A stretch of DNA of 64,000 nt. It comes from Geomesophilobacter sediminis (lineage in GTDB: Bacteria; Desulfobacterota; Desulfuromonadia; Geobacterales; Geobacteraceae). The stretch is from the NCBI RefSeq assembly GCF_016458275.1, contig NZ_JAEMHM010000007.1, positions 186,001-250,000 of the forward strand, read 5' to 3'. Within the stretch, counting starts at the first letter, position 1, and the number at the start of each line of letters is the position of its first letter. Positions 34,925-44,118 of this stretch are shown one piece after another. The translations under genes and the position numbers were made by a program. The notes beneath the pieces are model-generated. The model saw only the letters and a list, made by a program, of their open reading frames with translations, ran no database searches and had not been told where the DNA came from.

Positions 34925-37900
34925 TTACCGGCTCGACGAAAGGACCCCGCGGAGCCGGTCGATCTCGTCCCGGGCCAGCCGGAACTCCAGCGATGCCTGC
35001 AGTTCCTCCATCTCCGCCCTCTTCAGGGCGGCAACGGTGTCGGCGTGCTTCGCCGCGGTCACCGTTCCTGCCTTCAGGCCGTTTTCGCTGAGCCGCGCGT
35101 TCTCCCTGGCAAGGAGCAGCGCCTCGCATGCCACTTCCACCATCTTTCGGCACCGCTCCAGCTTGCGGTACGCCTTGTCCAGGTCGATCCCGATTCGCTT
35201 GTCGATCCGGGCCAGGTTCTCCTCGGCCTGCGACTGCTGCGCAGCCCGCGCTCCGATCTCCCCTTTGCGTTTGCCCCAGTCGAAGATGTTCCAGGTCAGC
35301 TCTGCGCCGAAGATACCGACGTTCCTGGGCAAAAGCGGCGCGCCGTCCTGGTAGCCGTGCTTGGCGAAAAGGGTGAGGTCGGGGATGTAGTCGTACCGGG
35401 CGGCTTGCACCGCGTGCCGGGACTTCTCCACCGTCACCCGGGCCGCGATCAGTTCGCCGTTTCGGGCCCGGGCTTCGTCATAGGACTCCTCCTTGGGCGT
35501 TTCGGCCAGGTTCGGAAACCCGGCCTCGCTCACCTCGATGATCGAGTCGCTGGGGAGGCCGAGGAGGTCGTCGAGCTCCGAGGTGACGTCCGAGACGTGG
35601 GTTTCCGCGGCGAGCAGGGCGTGGCGCCCCTGGAGGAGCTTCGCCCGCGCCCCGGTGACCGCGACGTCGAGGACGTTGCCGCTCTTCACCCCTTCCTCGC
35701 TTTCGTGCAGGTTCTCCTGGGCCGCCTTGAGCGCTGCCTGGGCGGCCTCACGCTCCTGGTACGAGATAAGGAGCGCGTAGTAGAGCTGGTGCACGGCAAT
35801 GACGGTGTCGTTCTCGGAGCGGTTTACCTCCGCCTGGGCGATCCCCCGCTCGCTCCGGGCGATCTCGTTGGCTTCCCGGATCTTGAGTAGCTGCGTCACG
35901 GGTTGGGCCAGCGTCGTCTCGCTGTACAGGACGGTGGAGGAGCTCTGGTTGATCTTGACGTCGTGGTCGGGGAAGGGGCCTCCGCCGATGTTCCCCAGGC
36001 TTCCCCCCGGTATGGTGACCAGTTGCCGGTCGGAGAGCGCCAGGTACTTGGTGCTGTTGGAAAGTTGCGGGAAGTACTGGGAGCGCGCCGAGAGCATCCT
36101 CTGCTCATTCTCCCCAACTCTGCTCCGGGCGATTTTGAGCCCGGGGTTCTGCTTCAGGGCGGTTTCCACCGCCTCGGAGAGGGTGAGTCGGTAGGTAACC
36201 GGCTCCGCGGACGCGTTTTTCCCTCCGGCAAAAAGCAGTACCGCAACCCCGGCGGCCAGGGCCACCTTCGGATTACCGGAGGCCTCCTTGAGCGAGCCCT
36301 TCAAAGAGCGCCCCTTGACGACCACGAAGAGGACCGGGACGACGAGCAGGGTGAAGAACATCGAGAAGATGAGGCCGAAGGCGATGACGCTCGCCAGCGG
36401 GCTCCACAGGCTCGACCCGGAGAGGATCATCGGGGTGACCCCGACGGCGGCGGCCATGGTGGTGAGGAAAATCGGACGCAGCCGCCGTGCTCCTGCTTCG
36501 CACGCCGCATCTTCCAGGGACGAGCCTTCGGCGAGCCGTTCGTTGCAGTAGTCAACCAGGATGATGCCATTTCTCACCACGATGCCGCACAGGCTGATCA
36601 GCCCCATGAAGGCGGTAAAGCCGAAGGGGTTGTGGGTGATGACCAGCCCCAGGATCGCCCCGAAGAGGGTGAGCGGGATCGAGGCCATGACCACCAGCGG
36701 CTCGAAGATGCTCCGGAACTGCACGAGGAGGACCAGAAAGATCGCCACGAGGCTGATCCCCAGCGCAACGAGCATCTGCGGGAAGGTCTCCCCCTGGTTC
36801 TCAAATTCGCCACCGTAGTCGATCCGGTATCCGGCCGGCAGCTCCAGCGCCTTGATCTTGGGCTTCACCTGCTCCAGGAGCTCCGAGGCGTAGTGGCCGG
36901 GCTTCACGAAGGAGCGGATGGTAAGGGTCCGCACCCCGTTTCTGCGCACGATCCTGCTGGTCTGCCACTCCGGCGCCAGGGTGGCGACCGCCCGGAGCGG
37001 TACCCGTGCCTGGGTCAGCCCGGAGCTTAGATAGGTGTTGCCGATGTCGGCAAAATGCGAGCGCGAGGACTGATCCAGCCGCAGCTTGATGTTGACCGGA
37101 CGGTCCCCTTCCCAGAAAGTGGAGACCGAGGCGCCGTCGAAGGCGCCGGCGAGGGTCTGGGAGACCGCGGCGTCGGTGATGCCGAGACGGTTGGAGAGCT
37201 CGTCGTTCACCTTCACGTCCACCATGTACGAGTCGTTGAAGTAATCCCGGTAGACGTACTGGGAGTACGGGACGTTCTCCAGGATTGCCTGAACCTTTTC
37301 CCCAAGGCGTTTCAGCTCCGTCACGTCGTCGCCGGAGATCCGCACCTCGACCGGGGCCTCCATCTGGGCTCCCTGCTGGAGCTCCTTCACGATCACCGTC
37401 GCCTCGGGCGCCAGTGCGGCCAGGGACGGGCGGAGCTCCTTCACCAGCCGCGAGGTCTCCGCGATGGAGGTCGTGTTGACGATGAACTGGCCGTAGGCGC
37501 CGTCGGGCTGCTGGGGGTTGACGTTGTAGTAGAACCTCGGTGCGCTCTGGCCGACAAAGGTGGCGTAGTGGGCGACCCCCTTGCGGGAGGCGAGGGATTT
37601 TTCGATCCGCCCCATGACGGAGTCGGTCGCCTCGATCCTGGTTCCCTGGGGCATCCAGACGTCGATCACGAACTGGTTGCGCTCGGCGGAGGGGAAGAAC
37701 TGCTGCGGCACTACGGCGAAGAGGAGCACGCCGAAGACAAAGGCCGCTCCGCCGAGGGCGTAGGCGAGCCACTTGCGTTTCATGAACCGGGCGATCGCGA
37801 CTCCGTACTGGTCCTGGAGCAGGTCCAAAAGACTCCGTTTCTTCTTGCCGTGGGCCTCCGCGGCTGCGTCGTGATCGTGCAGCCCTTTCTTGATGAAGAA

Positions 37901-39364
37901 CCGGCAGAGCATCGGGGTCAGCATGACCGCCACCACGAAAGAGACGGCCAGCGCGATGGCCACGGTGACCGGCAGCGCCATGATGAATTCGCCGACCGAA
38001 CCGGTGATGATCAAAAGCGGCAGGAACGAGGCGATGATGGTGATGGTCGCGGTGAGCACCGGGACCAGGACGTCGCTGGCGCACCGCCAGGCGGCCTCCG
38101 TCTTGGGTACCTTGTGGTCCAGAAGCTCGACGTAGTTGTCGGCGATGACGATGGCGTCGTCGACGACGATCCCCAAGACCATGATCAGCCCGGCGATGGA
38201 GACCTGGTGCAGGGCAATCCCCATCGCGTCCATGACCCCCAGCGTGCCACACAGGGTCACCGGTATCGCCAGGGCGGCGATGAGCGCCACCCGCAAGGGG
38301 AGGAGCACGATGGTCACCAGGACGACCGAGATGATGGCGAGGAGAAACTCGTGGGAGAGCTTCTCCACCCGCTCCTTGACCACTCCCGGCTGGTTGGCGA
38401 CCAGGTCCAACTGCACGTCAGGGGGGAGGAGCACCTTGAGGCGCTGCATCACCTTGTCCAGCTTCTCGCCCAGCTCGACGATGTTCTTCCCCTTCTGCAT
38501 CTCCACCGACAGGAGCAGGCACGGGTCCCCGTCGTAGCGCACCATAAAGGAGGGATCCTGGTAGCGGCGCTCCACGTTGGCGAAGTCCTTGATGTAGGCG
38601 GGGTGGCCGTCCTTGGAGACGTCCACGAGCACGTTGCGGATGTCGTTTTCGGTATTGAAGATCCCCGTGCTTCTCATGGGTATCTTGGATTGGTCGCCGT
38701 CGAAATTCCCCCCGCTCTGGATGACGTTGCGTTCCCTGAGCGCGTTCGCCACCTGGCGCGGTTCCGCGAAGTACTGCGCCATCCTTTCCAGGCTGCTGGT
38801 GATCCAGATCTCTTCCTGCTGGTTCCCGTAGGTGGAGAGCTTGCCGACCTCGCGGACGGTGCGCATCTCGTCGTGGATCTTGTCGGCGTAGTCCCTCAGT
38901 TCGCGGTAGCCGTATCGTTTTCCGTGGACGGCGAGCAGCATGGCGACGGTATCGCCGAAATCGGAATCGACCACCGGGCCTCGGACTCCCTCGGGGAGCT
39001 CGGTCGCCTTCACCAGATTCAGCTCATGGCGGAGCTTGGCCCAGAAAACGTCCGCGTTCTTGACGCTGTCCTCCAGTTCCACATTGATGATGACCAGGCC
39101 GGGGCGGCTCGTGGAATAGGTCTTTTCCTTGCGCACTTCGGGAAACTTGAAGATGTGCTTCTCCAGGGTCTTGGTTACCTGCTTTTCGACCTGCTCCGAG
39201 GTCGCTCCGGGATAGAGCGCGGCCACCAGGCCGGTCCGGATGGTGATGGTCGGGTCCTCGGTCCGCTGCATCTTCAGGAAGGCATGGATCCCGATGAGTA
39301 CGACCATTGCCGTAAGGATGAGGGTGACGGGGGGATAGCGCAGGGAAAACTTTATTGGTGACAT
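34925..39364 (-). CDS. RND efflux pump fused in frame to a TolC-like outer-membrane protein
   Basis: One open frame of 1479 residues. Residues 1-1020 are a full HAE-type RND pump: first helix PPVTLILTAMVVLIGIHAF, TM4 VDDAIVIADNYVE with both proton-relay Asp, and SLCGIVVRNGIILVDYCN. From about 1050 it is a TolC/OMF protein (TYRLTLSEAVETALKQNPGL, paired coiled-coil repeats). The join (about 1021-1052) is MKGSLKEASG-like plus VALAAGVAVLLFAGG and ASA-EP, which looks like an intact signal peptide. A TTG at 36304 could also start the TolC part alone. No stop lies between the halves. It could be a true fusion, a cleaved polyprotein or a lost stop. Confidence 0.85.
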   Translation of the reverse strand: MSPIKFSLRYPPVTLILTAMVVLIGIHAFLKMQRTEDPTITIRTGLVAALYPGATSEQVEKQVTKTLEKHIFKFPEVRKEKTYSTSRPGLVIINVELEDSVKNADVFWAKLRHELNLVKATELPEGVRGPVVDSDFGDTVAMLLAVHGKRYGYRELRDYADKIHDEMRTVREVGKLSTYGNQQEEIWITSSLERMAQYFAEPRQVANALRERNVIQSGGNFDGDQSKIPMRSTGIFNTENDIRNVLVDVSKDGHPAYIKDFANVERRYQDPSFMVRYDGDPCLLLSVEMQKGKNIVELGEKLDKVMQRLKVLLPPDVQLDLVANQPGVVKERVEKLSHEFLLAIISVVLVTIVLLPLRVALIAALAIPVTLCGTLGVMDAMGIALHQVSIAGLIMVLGIVVDDAIVIADNYVELLDHKVPKTEAAWRCASDVLVPVLTATITIIASFLPLLIITGSVGEFIMALPVTVAIALAVSFVVAVMLTPMLCRFFIKKGLHDHDAAAEAHGKKKRSLLDLLQDQYGVAIARFMKRKWLAYALGGAAFVFGVLLFAVVPQQFFPSAERNQFVIDVWMPQGTRIEATDSVMGRIEKSLASRKGVAHYATFVGQSAPRFYYNVNPQQPDGAYGQFIVNTTSIAETSRLVKELRPSLAALAPEATVIVKELQQGAQMEAPVEVRISGDDVTELKRLGEKVQAILENVPYSQYVYRDYFNDSYMVDVKVNDELSNRLGITDAAVSQTLAGAFDGASVSTFWEGDRPVNIKLRLDQSSRSHFADIGNTYLSSGLTQARVPLRAVATLAPEWQTSRIVRRNGVRTLTIRSFVKPGHYASELLEQVKPKIKALELPAGYRIDYGGEFENQGETFPQMLVALGISLVAIFLVLLVQFRSIFEPLVVMASIPLTLFGAILGLVITHNPFGFTAFMGLISLCGIVVRNGIILVDYCNERLAEGSSLEDAACEAGARRLRPIFLTTMAAAVGVTPMILSGSSLWSPLASVIAFGLIFSMFFTLLVVPVLFVVVKGRSLKGSLKEASGNPKVALAAGVAVLLFAGGKNASAEPVTYRLTLSEAVETALKQNPGLKIARSRVGENEQRMLSARSQYFPQLSNSTKYLALSDRQLVTIPGGSLGNIGGGPFPDHDVKINQSSSTVLYSETTLAQPVTQLLKIREANEIARSERGIAQAEVNRSENDTVIAVHQLYYALLISYQEREAAQAALKAAQENLHESEEGVKSGNVLDVAVTGARAKLLQGRHALLAAETHVSDVTSELDDLLGLPSDSIIEVSEAGFPNLAETPKEESYDEARARNGELIAARVTVEKSRHAVQAARYDYIPDLTLFAKHGYQDGAPLLPRNVGIFGAELTWNIFDWGKRKGEIGARAAQQSQAEENLARIDKRIGIDLDKAYRKLERCRKMVEVACEALLLARENARLSENGLKAGTVTAAKHADTVAALKRAEMEELQASLEFRLARDEIDRLRGVLSSSR

Positions 39365-39390
39365 GGGATCTTCCTCTCGTTAAACGGCCG

Positions 39391-40617
39391 TCATTTGCGG
39401 TCGGTCTGCTGTTCCGTTGCCGACACGATCAGCCCGTTTCTCAGCTTGGATTGCCCGGCCAGGACGATGGACTCGTTGCCGGAGAGGCCGCTTTTGATCT
39501 CGACGTTCCGGTTGACCACCGCTCCCACCTCGACCCGCTTCGCGTAGACGCGCTTTTGGTCGGGATAGTAGACGAACACCTGGGTCGCCCCTTGCGGATC
39601 GCGGATCACCGCATCCCCGGGGAGGGTCACCATGTTTACCGTCCGGTCGCCGCGTATGGTCGCCTCGGCCACCATACCCACCCGCAGGGCGTGGTCGGGG
39701 TTGGGCACGACGATCCTGGTCATGTAGGTGCGGGTGCTCGGGTCGGCGGAAACGTTGATGACCCGGAGCTTGCCGGAGAACGATTTCTGAGGGAGGGCCG
39801 GGACCGCCACGTCCGCCTGCTGCCCCACCCGAACCCGGTGCACGTCAGTCTCGGGCACCCCTACGTTCACCTCCACCGGGTCCATCTGGACGATCTCGAA
39901 GACCGGCCGACCGGCGGCGGCGGTGTCACCCGGCTCGATCGCCCGCTTGGCGATGTACCCGCTGGTAGGGGCGACCAGGGTGGCGTCGGAGAGGGCCTTC
40001 CGGGCGACCTGGAGGTGGGCCATCGCTCCGCTGTAGGCCGCCCGCGCCAGCTCCTTGTCCTCCTGCTGCCCCCCCATCTTGGCCTGCTCGTACTCCTGTT
40101 TGGCTCGCTCGTAGGCCGCCTTGTATTTCAGGAAGTCGTTGGGCGCCATGCTCTTCGAGTCGTAGAGCATCTTCATGCGGCGGTACTCGTCCTCGGCGCG
40201 CTCGAAGACGATCCGGGCCTGTTCCAAAAGCTCCGGCCGCGCCGAATGGACGGCTTTTCCCATGGCCGCCTGCGCGTTAGCCACCTGTGCCGCCGCACCC
40301 TGCACCGACAGGTTGAAGTCGGTGGGGTCAATGCGCGCCAGGACCTCTCCCTTCTTCACGAAGTCCCCCTCGCGGGGGCCGACGAAGACCACCTTCCCGG
40401 AAACCAGGAAGGAGACGTTGGCCGGCGCGTTGGGGGTGGTGACGGTGCCGCTCACCGAAATGGTTTCCTGCTCCTGGGCCTTCTGCACCCTTCCTACCGT
40501 CACGGGGACGGGATCGCTGTTCGATGCCTTCTTCTGAGACTCGCTGCAGGCGGCCAGTGCCATTCCCAGTACGGAAAGGCACGCGGCCCGGATTGCGGAT
40601 CGGAAGCTCTTTGACAT
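39391..40617 (-). CDS. RND periplasmic adaptor (membrane fusion) lipoprotein
   Basis: A 408-residue adaptor with lipobox ALAAC. Features in order: lipoyl half-motif (SFLVSGKVVFVGPREGDFVKKGEVLARIDP), a helical hairpin (about 100-190), the second lipoyl half (LVAPTSGYIAKRAIEPGD), then beta-barrel and membrane-proximal domains. It bridges the RND pump to the outer-membrane channel. It lies 26 bp ahead of the pump gene. AAAAGGAG supports ATG 40617; earlier in-frame starts lack a signal. Confidence 0.9.
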   Translation of the reverse strand: MSKSFRSAIRAACLSVLGMALAACSESQKKASNSDPVPVTVGRVQKAQEQETISVSGTVTTPNAPANVSFLVSGKVVFVGPREGDFVKKGEVLARIDPTDFNLSVQGAAAQVANAQAAMGKAVHSARPELLEQARIVFERAEDEYRRMKMLYDSKSMAPNDFLKYKAAYERAKQEYEQAKMGGQQEDKELARAAYSGAMAHLQVARKALSDATLVAPTSGYIAKRAIEPGDTAAAGRPVFEIVQMDPVEVNVGVPETDVHRVRVGQQADVAVPALPQKSFSGKLRVINVSADPSTRTYMTRIVVPNPDHALRVGMVAEATIRGDRTVNMVTLPGDAVIRDPQGATQVFVYYPDQKRVYAKRVEVGAVVNRNVEIKSGLSGNESIVLAGQSKLRNGLIVSATEQQTDRK

Positions 40618-40726
40618 TGCAGATACTCCTTTTCTGTTAGTTGGCGTCTTGGCTTTATGTCCTGTGCCCGGCGGTGGCGCTTCGAAAATGGTTTTGAGGG
40701 TCATTGAGTGACGCCGCGCGCCGCGC

Positions 40727-40804
40727 TCACTTTTTCCTGGGTGTCAGTGCGACGACCGCAACCACGACCCAAACGACCACGGTAGCCGCAACTAAAAATT
40801 CCAT
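40727..40804 (-). CDS. 25-residue membrane micropeptide
   Basis: MEFLVAATVVVWVVVAVVAL then TPRKK: a single hydrophobic helix with a positively charged end, preceded by GAGAGGACACC as ribosome site. It starts 14 bp after the stop of the upstream flavoprotein gene and 110 bp before the adaptor. It mirrors the 56-residue membrane protein after the other flavoprotein. It is too short for homology assignment, but the translation signal and repeated context support it. Confidence 0.5.
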   Translation of the reverse strand: MEFLVAATVVVWVVVAVVALTPRKK

Positions 40805-40818
40805 GGTGTCCTCTCCCT

Positions 40819-41448
40819 TCAAAAACTGCGTGCCAGTTTCAACAGCCTCTGGCGGGCCGCTTCCTGTTCGGCTTCCGGGCCTTTCTCGGGGGCGTCGTCA
40901 TGGAGAAGCACCGTCTCCTGGTCCGTCACTCCGAGAACTTTCAGGATGGCGCGGAGGTACGGAACGCTTAGGTCCTGCTCGCTGCCGAAGGGAACCGGCG
41001 GACCCGCATGCAGGTGCAGTGACCGACGCTGCAGCTTCGGAAGGATGCCTTCCATCCCTTCGGGGGTGTGACGGTAGGTACGGTTGGGAACGCAGACCGC
41101 GTCGACGTACATCTTGAATTCCGCCGGAAACCAGAGGTTGATGCTGTGGGTGACAAAGACGTACTTCTCGCACCGGGCGAACTGGTCCGCCAGGCGCCAG
41201 ATCCGCGTGACCTTCCGCCGCTCCTCGTCCGAAAGGGCGACCGATTCCTCCTCCCGCAAGGTCCGCCTCCAGACGTTCATCACGTCCTCGTCGGTCCGCT
41301 GCACGATGTCGCGGTACAGGTCGAGCACTTGCACCTCGTCCTGGGGATGCCAGCTCAGGTATTCGTCCAGGAACTCCTGACCGAGAGAGAGGGTGCAGGA
41401 TCGGTTTTGGGAGCTGAGATTGCAGGTGACATAGAGTAAATTGGTCAT
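40819..41448 (-). CDS. AzoR-like FMN-dependent NAD(P)H oxidoreductase (copy 2)
   Basis: A 209-residue paralogue of the protein at 34287-34913: MTNLLYVTCNL, LDLYRDIVQRTDEDV, INLWFPAEFKMYVDAVCVPN. It is the first gene of the efflux operon; GAGGAGG precedes its start. A sigma-54-type promoter ends 37 bp upstream. Having one copy at each end of the pump genes suggests duplication and perhaps two substrates. Expected cofactor FMN, electron donor NAD(P)H; substrate unknown. Confidence 0.75.
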   Translation of the reverse strand: MTNLLYVTCNLSSQNRSCTLSLGQEFLDEYLSWHPQDEVQVLDLYRDIVQRTDEDVMNVWRRTLREEESVALSDEERRKVTRIWRLADQFARCEKYVFVTHSINLWFPAEFKMYVDAVCVPNRTYRHTPEGMEGILPKLQRRSLHLHAGPPVPFGSEQDLSVPYLRAILKVLGVTDQETVLLHDDAPEKGPEAEQEAARQRLLKLARSF

Positions 41449-41484
41449 CGAAATCCTCCTCAAGAGCGATCTTGCCTTCCTTAT

Positions 41485-41500
41485 AGCGACATCCGTGCCA
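41485..41500 (-). promoter_or_regulatory. sigma-54 promoter of the efflux operon
   Basis: On the minus strand: TGGCACGGATGTCGCT, the -24/-12 pattern with exact GG-N10-GC spacing and one departure from the TTGC element. It lies 36 bp before the flavoprotein start, and the gene for a sigma-54 activator diverges from it. Confidence 0.8.
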
Positions 41501-41552
41501 CCGCTCTATTGCCTGTAAATTAAGCATGTTAGGGGGCTGGCGTCGTGTGTGG

Positions 41553-41617
41553 TACTGTATTACGTAATTTTCGATTGTGGTATGCCGGTAAACTGGAGTA
41601 TGCTACGGCATGCCGTA
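41553..41617. promoter_or_regulatory. three activator-type palindromic sites (efflux operon)
   Basis: 14-bp sites at 41553-41566 (TACTGTATTACGTA), 41576-41589 (TGTGGTATGCCGGT) and 41604-41617 (TACGGCATGCCGTA, a perfect palindrome). Their offsets from the sigma-54 promoter are 53, 76 and 104 bp. The second operon at 45.5 kb has the same set at 52, 74 and 102 bp. Shared pattern about TRYGGNATRYCGTR. They lie just upstream of the activator gene and so may also autoregulate it. Confidence 0.7.
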
Positions 41618-41644
41618 ATGGCGGGGAAGGGGGAGCTGCAACTG

Positions 41645-43240
41645 ATGGAAACGCAAGAGAAAGCAGGAGAGAAACGGAGGGGGGCTGGAGAGGAGGCGAT
41701 GGTAAGTCATGAGGACTTCGTCCGGGAGGTCTCGCTCAGGATCTGCTCCAGCCTTGACATAAAGGAGTCGCTGCGGAGCGCGTTCAATTACCTGAAGGAG
41801 CTCGTTCCCCTCGACTTGCTCAGCCTCATCTTCGTCGACGAGCGGCTCGGGGCGTTGCGGCGGATCGGTGAAGCGTTCGACACCGGCCAACCCCCGCCGG
41901 ACGAGATTCTCCCGTTGCCGGAAGGGATGCTGGAAAAGCTCGCTGCGCGCAATTTTTCCAACCCTCTGGTCATCGATTATCGGGATGACCTATTCCGGGC
42001 TCTGGCACCGAAGGTCCAGCCGGAGGGGATTACCGATCTGCTGGTGCCGCTGCGCATCAACGGGAAGCTGGTCGGGGGATTGATCCTGCGTGCCCAAGGT
42101 GAGGACCAGTACCGCAGTGAGCACCGGGCGCTGGTGGGAAGCCTCGCCCAGCCCTTCGCGGTAGCCCTGGGCAATGCGCTGGCCCACGAGGAGGTGCTCC
42201 GGTATCAGGCGGTCCTTTTGGACGACAAGCGCTTCCTGAACCGGGAGCTCAACCCGGCCGATTCGGACCAGATCATCGGCGGCAGCACCGGGCTGCGCAA
42301 CGTGATGGAGATGGTGAGCCAGGTGGCACCGCTCAACAACACGATCCTTTTGTTGGGGGAAACCGGGACCGGCAAGGAGGTGATCGCCAACGCCATCCAC
42401 TTCTCCTCGTCGCGCAAAAACGGCCCGTTCATCAAGGTGAACTGCGGCGCCCTTCCGGAGAACCTGATCGACAGCGAGTTGTTTGGGCACGAAAAGGGGG
42501 CTTTCACGGGGGCCCACGCCGAAAGCAGGGGGCGGTTCGAGCGGGCGAACGGGGGGACCATCTTCCTCGATGAGATCGGTGAGCTCCCGCCGACGGCACA
42601 GGTACGGCTGCTGCGCGTGCTGCAGACCCACGAGATCGAGCGGGTCGGGGGAAAACGGACCATCCCGGTCGACCTTCGTGTCGTCGCGGCGACGCATCGC
42701 AACCTGCGGGATATGGTGGCCGAGGGTAGGTTTCGCGAGGACCTCTGGTACCGGCTGAGCAGCTTCCCGATCATGGTCCCGCCGCTGCGGCTGCGCAAGG
42801 AGGACGTCCCCGCGCTGACGCGCCACTTCGTCGAGGTCAAGAGCCGGGAACTGGGTATCCTGGCCCCCCCAACCATCGCACCGGGGGCGCTTTTGCGGCT
42901 GACCGAGTACGACTGGCCCGGAAACGTCCGGGAGTTGGAGAACCTGGTGGAGCGCGAGCTGATCCTGCACCATCGCGGGCCGTTGACCTTCGACCTGGCC
43001 CTGCCGCGTCAGGAGCAAAAGAGCTGCTCCGCCCCCGCCCCCGGCGCGGGTTCACTCTATCCGTTCAACCTGGACGAGGCGATGGCGGTGCACATCACCG
43101 AGGTACTCAAGGTGACCCAGGGGAAGATCCACGGGCCGGGAGGTGCGGCGGAACTGATGGGCATCAACGCCAACACGCTCCGCACGCGGATGGAAAAGCT
43201 GGGCATTCCCTTTCCCCGCCAAGCACCCAGGAAACGTTGA
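41645..43240 (+). CDS. GAF-domain sigma-54-dependent activator
   Basis: A 531-residue enhancer-binding protein: GAF sensor (about 22-180), AAA+ domain (about 205-430) with Walker A GETGTGKE, the sigma-54 contact loop GAFTGA, and Walker B GGTIFLDEIGELP, then a Fis-type HTH (GGAAELMGINANTLRTRMEKL). It should activate sigma-54 promoters in response to a ligand or redox cue sensed by GAF. ATG 41645 follows GGGGGAG; ATG 41618, which abuts the third palindrome, is possible. The likely targets are the promoters at 41.5 and 45.5 kb. Confidence 0.85.
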   Translation: METQEKAGEKRRGAGEEAMVSHEDFVREVSLRICSSLDIKESLRSAFNYLKELVPLDLLSLIFVDERLGALRRIGEAFDTGQPPPDEILPLPEGMLEKLAARNFSNPLVIDYRDDLFRALAPKVQPEGITDLLVPLRINGKLVGGLILRAQGEDQYRSEHRALVGSLAQPFAVALGNALAHEEVLRYQAVLLDDKRFLNRELNPADSDQIIGGSTGLRNVMEMVSQVAPLNNTILLLGETGTGKEVIANAIHFSSSRKNGPFIKVNCGALPENLIDSELFGHEKGAFTGAHAESRGRFERANGGTIFLDEIGELPPTAQVRLLRVLQTHEIERVGGKRTIPVDLRVVAATHRNLRDMVAEGRFREDLWYRLSSFPIMVPPLRLRKEDVPALTRHFVEVKSRELGILAPPTIAPGALLRLTEYDWPGNVRELENLVERELILHHRGPLTFDLALPRQEQKSCSAPAPGAGSLYPFNLDEAMAVHITEVLKVTQGKIHGPGGAAELMGINANTLRTRMEKLGIPFPRQAPRKR

Positions 43241-43343
43241 ATCAGACCGGGTGCTCGATCTTCATCATTATTAACGAGGTAGAAGTCGAGCGTTTCCAAA
43301 CTGAAACTACCTTCGACTGCCAATGGAGGGGGACGGGAACGTC

Positions 43344-44108
43344 TCACCTGATAGTTCTCAACTCCCGCTGCTGACTGGAGAGATAGCGGACCATGTAGTA
43401 TTCGAACGGGTAGTCGCTTTCGAAATAGCGGAAGCTTTCCCGGTAACGGAGATCTATGGTCTCCAAGCCGGTCGTACCCGCCTCGATCTCGGTTCGAGCA
43501 CCAGTCCCGCCGAACGGATCGGCGGCATTGGCGATCGCCCAACGCACCGCGCCATCGGCCGCAAAGCCTGTTGCACTGCGGACCGTGTTGGGCCCCAGGA
43601 TCGGCAACACCAAGTAGGGCCCAGTCCCCACCCCCCACGTTTCGAGGGTGTGGTCGAAGTCCTCGTTTTCGCGCCGCATGCCCAAGGAGGTAGCGGGGTC
43701 GAATAGACCGCCGATACCGATGGTCGCGTTGGTCACGAAGCGCCCCAAGGTCACCAGCGATTTCTTTCCCTTCGCCTGCAGCACGCAGTTGTAGAAGGTC
43801 CGGATCTCGCGGAGGTTGGCGAAAAAGTTGCTGACGCCGGTCCGGGCGAAACCGGGGACCGCCGTCTCGTAGGCGCCCACCACCGGGAGGAGGACGTAGC
43901 GGTCCGCCTCGTAGTTGAACTTGTACATGCTCCGGTTGAACCCTTCCCACGGGTCGGGGGTCCGCGACACCATCTCGTCGTCGCGGAATTCGTCCACCGT
44001 GTGCATCGGCCGCTCCTCACCGGGGAGGAGCGCTGGGCGCGCGGCGCAGCCGGAGAAGTTCAGGGCCAGCACCAGGATCAGGATCGTTTTGATCACGCGG
44101 TCACGCAT
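43344..44108 (-). CDS. mlaA: MlaA/VacJ family outer-membrane lipoprotein
   Basis: A 254-residue lipoprotein (lipobox NFSGC). MlaA signatures are DPWEGFNRSMYKFNYEADRY, VSNFFANLREIRTFYNCVLQ, GRFVTNATIGIGGLFDPAT, FDHTLETWGVGTGPYLVLP and GPNTVRSATGF. MlaA removes misplaced phospholipids from the outer leaflet with the Mla system. No other mla gene is present. It starts 10 bp after the stop of the alpha/beta-hydrolase gene and so is in the same sigma-54-driven operon. Confidence 0.88.
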   Translation of the reverse strand: MRDRVIKTILILVLALNFSGCAARPALLPGEERPMHTVDEFRDDEMVSRTPDPWEGFNRSMYKFNYEADRYVLLPVVGAYETAVPGFARTGVSNFFANLREIRTFYNCVLQAKGKKSLVTLGRFVTNATIGIGGLFDPATSLGMRRENEDFDHTLETWGVGTGPYLVLPILGPNTVRSATGFAADGAVRWAIANAADPFGGTGARTEIEAGTTGLETIDLRYRESFRYFESDYPFEYYMVRYLSSQQRELRTIR

Positions 44109-44118
44109 GTCTTGCCTC

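Noticed and set aside
37055-39361. A 768-codon plus-strand frame over the RND pump
   Set aside because: The RND pump is unmistakable on the minus strand; the other frame is rich in His/Asp/Gly/Arg with no domain.
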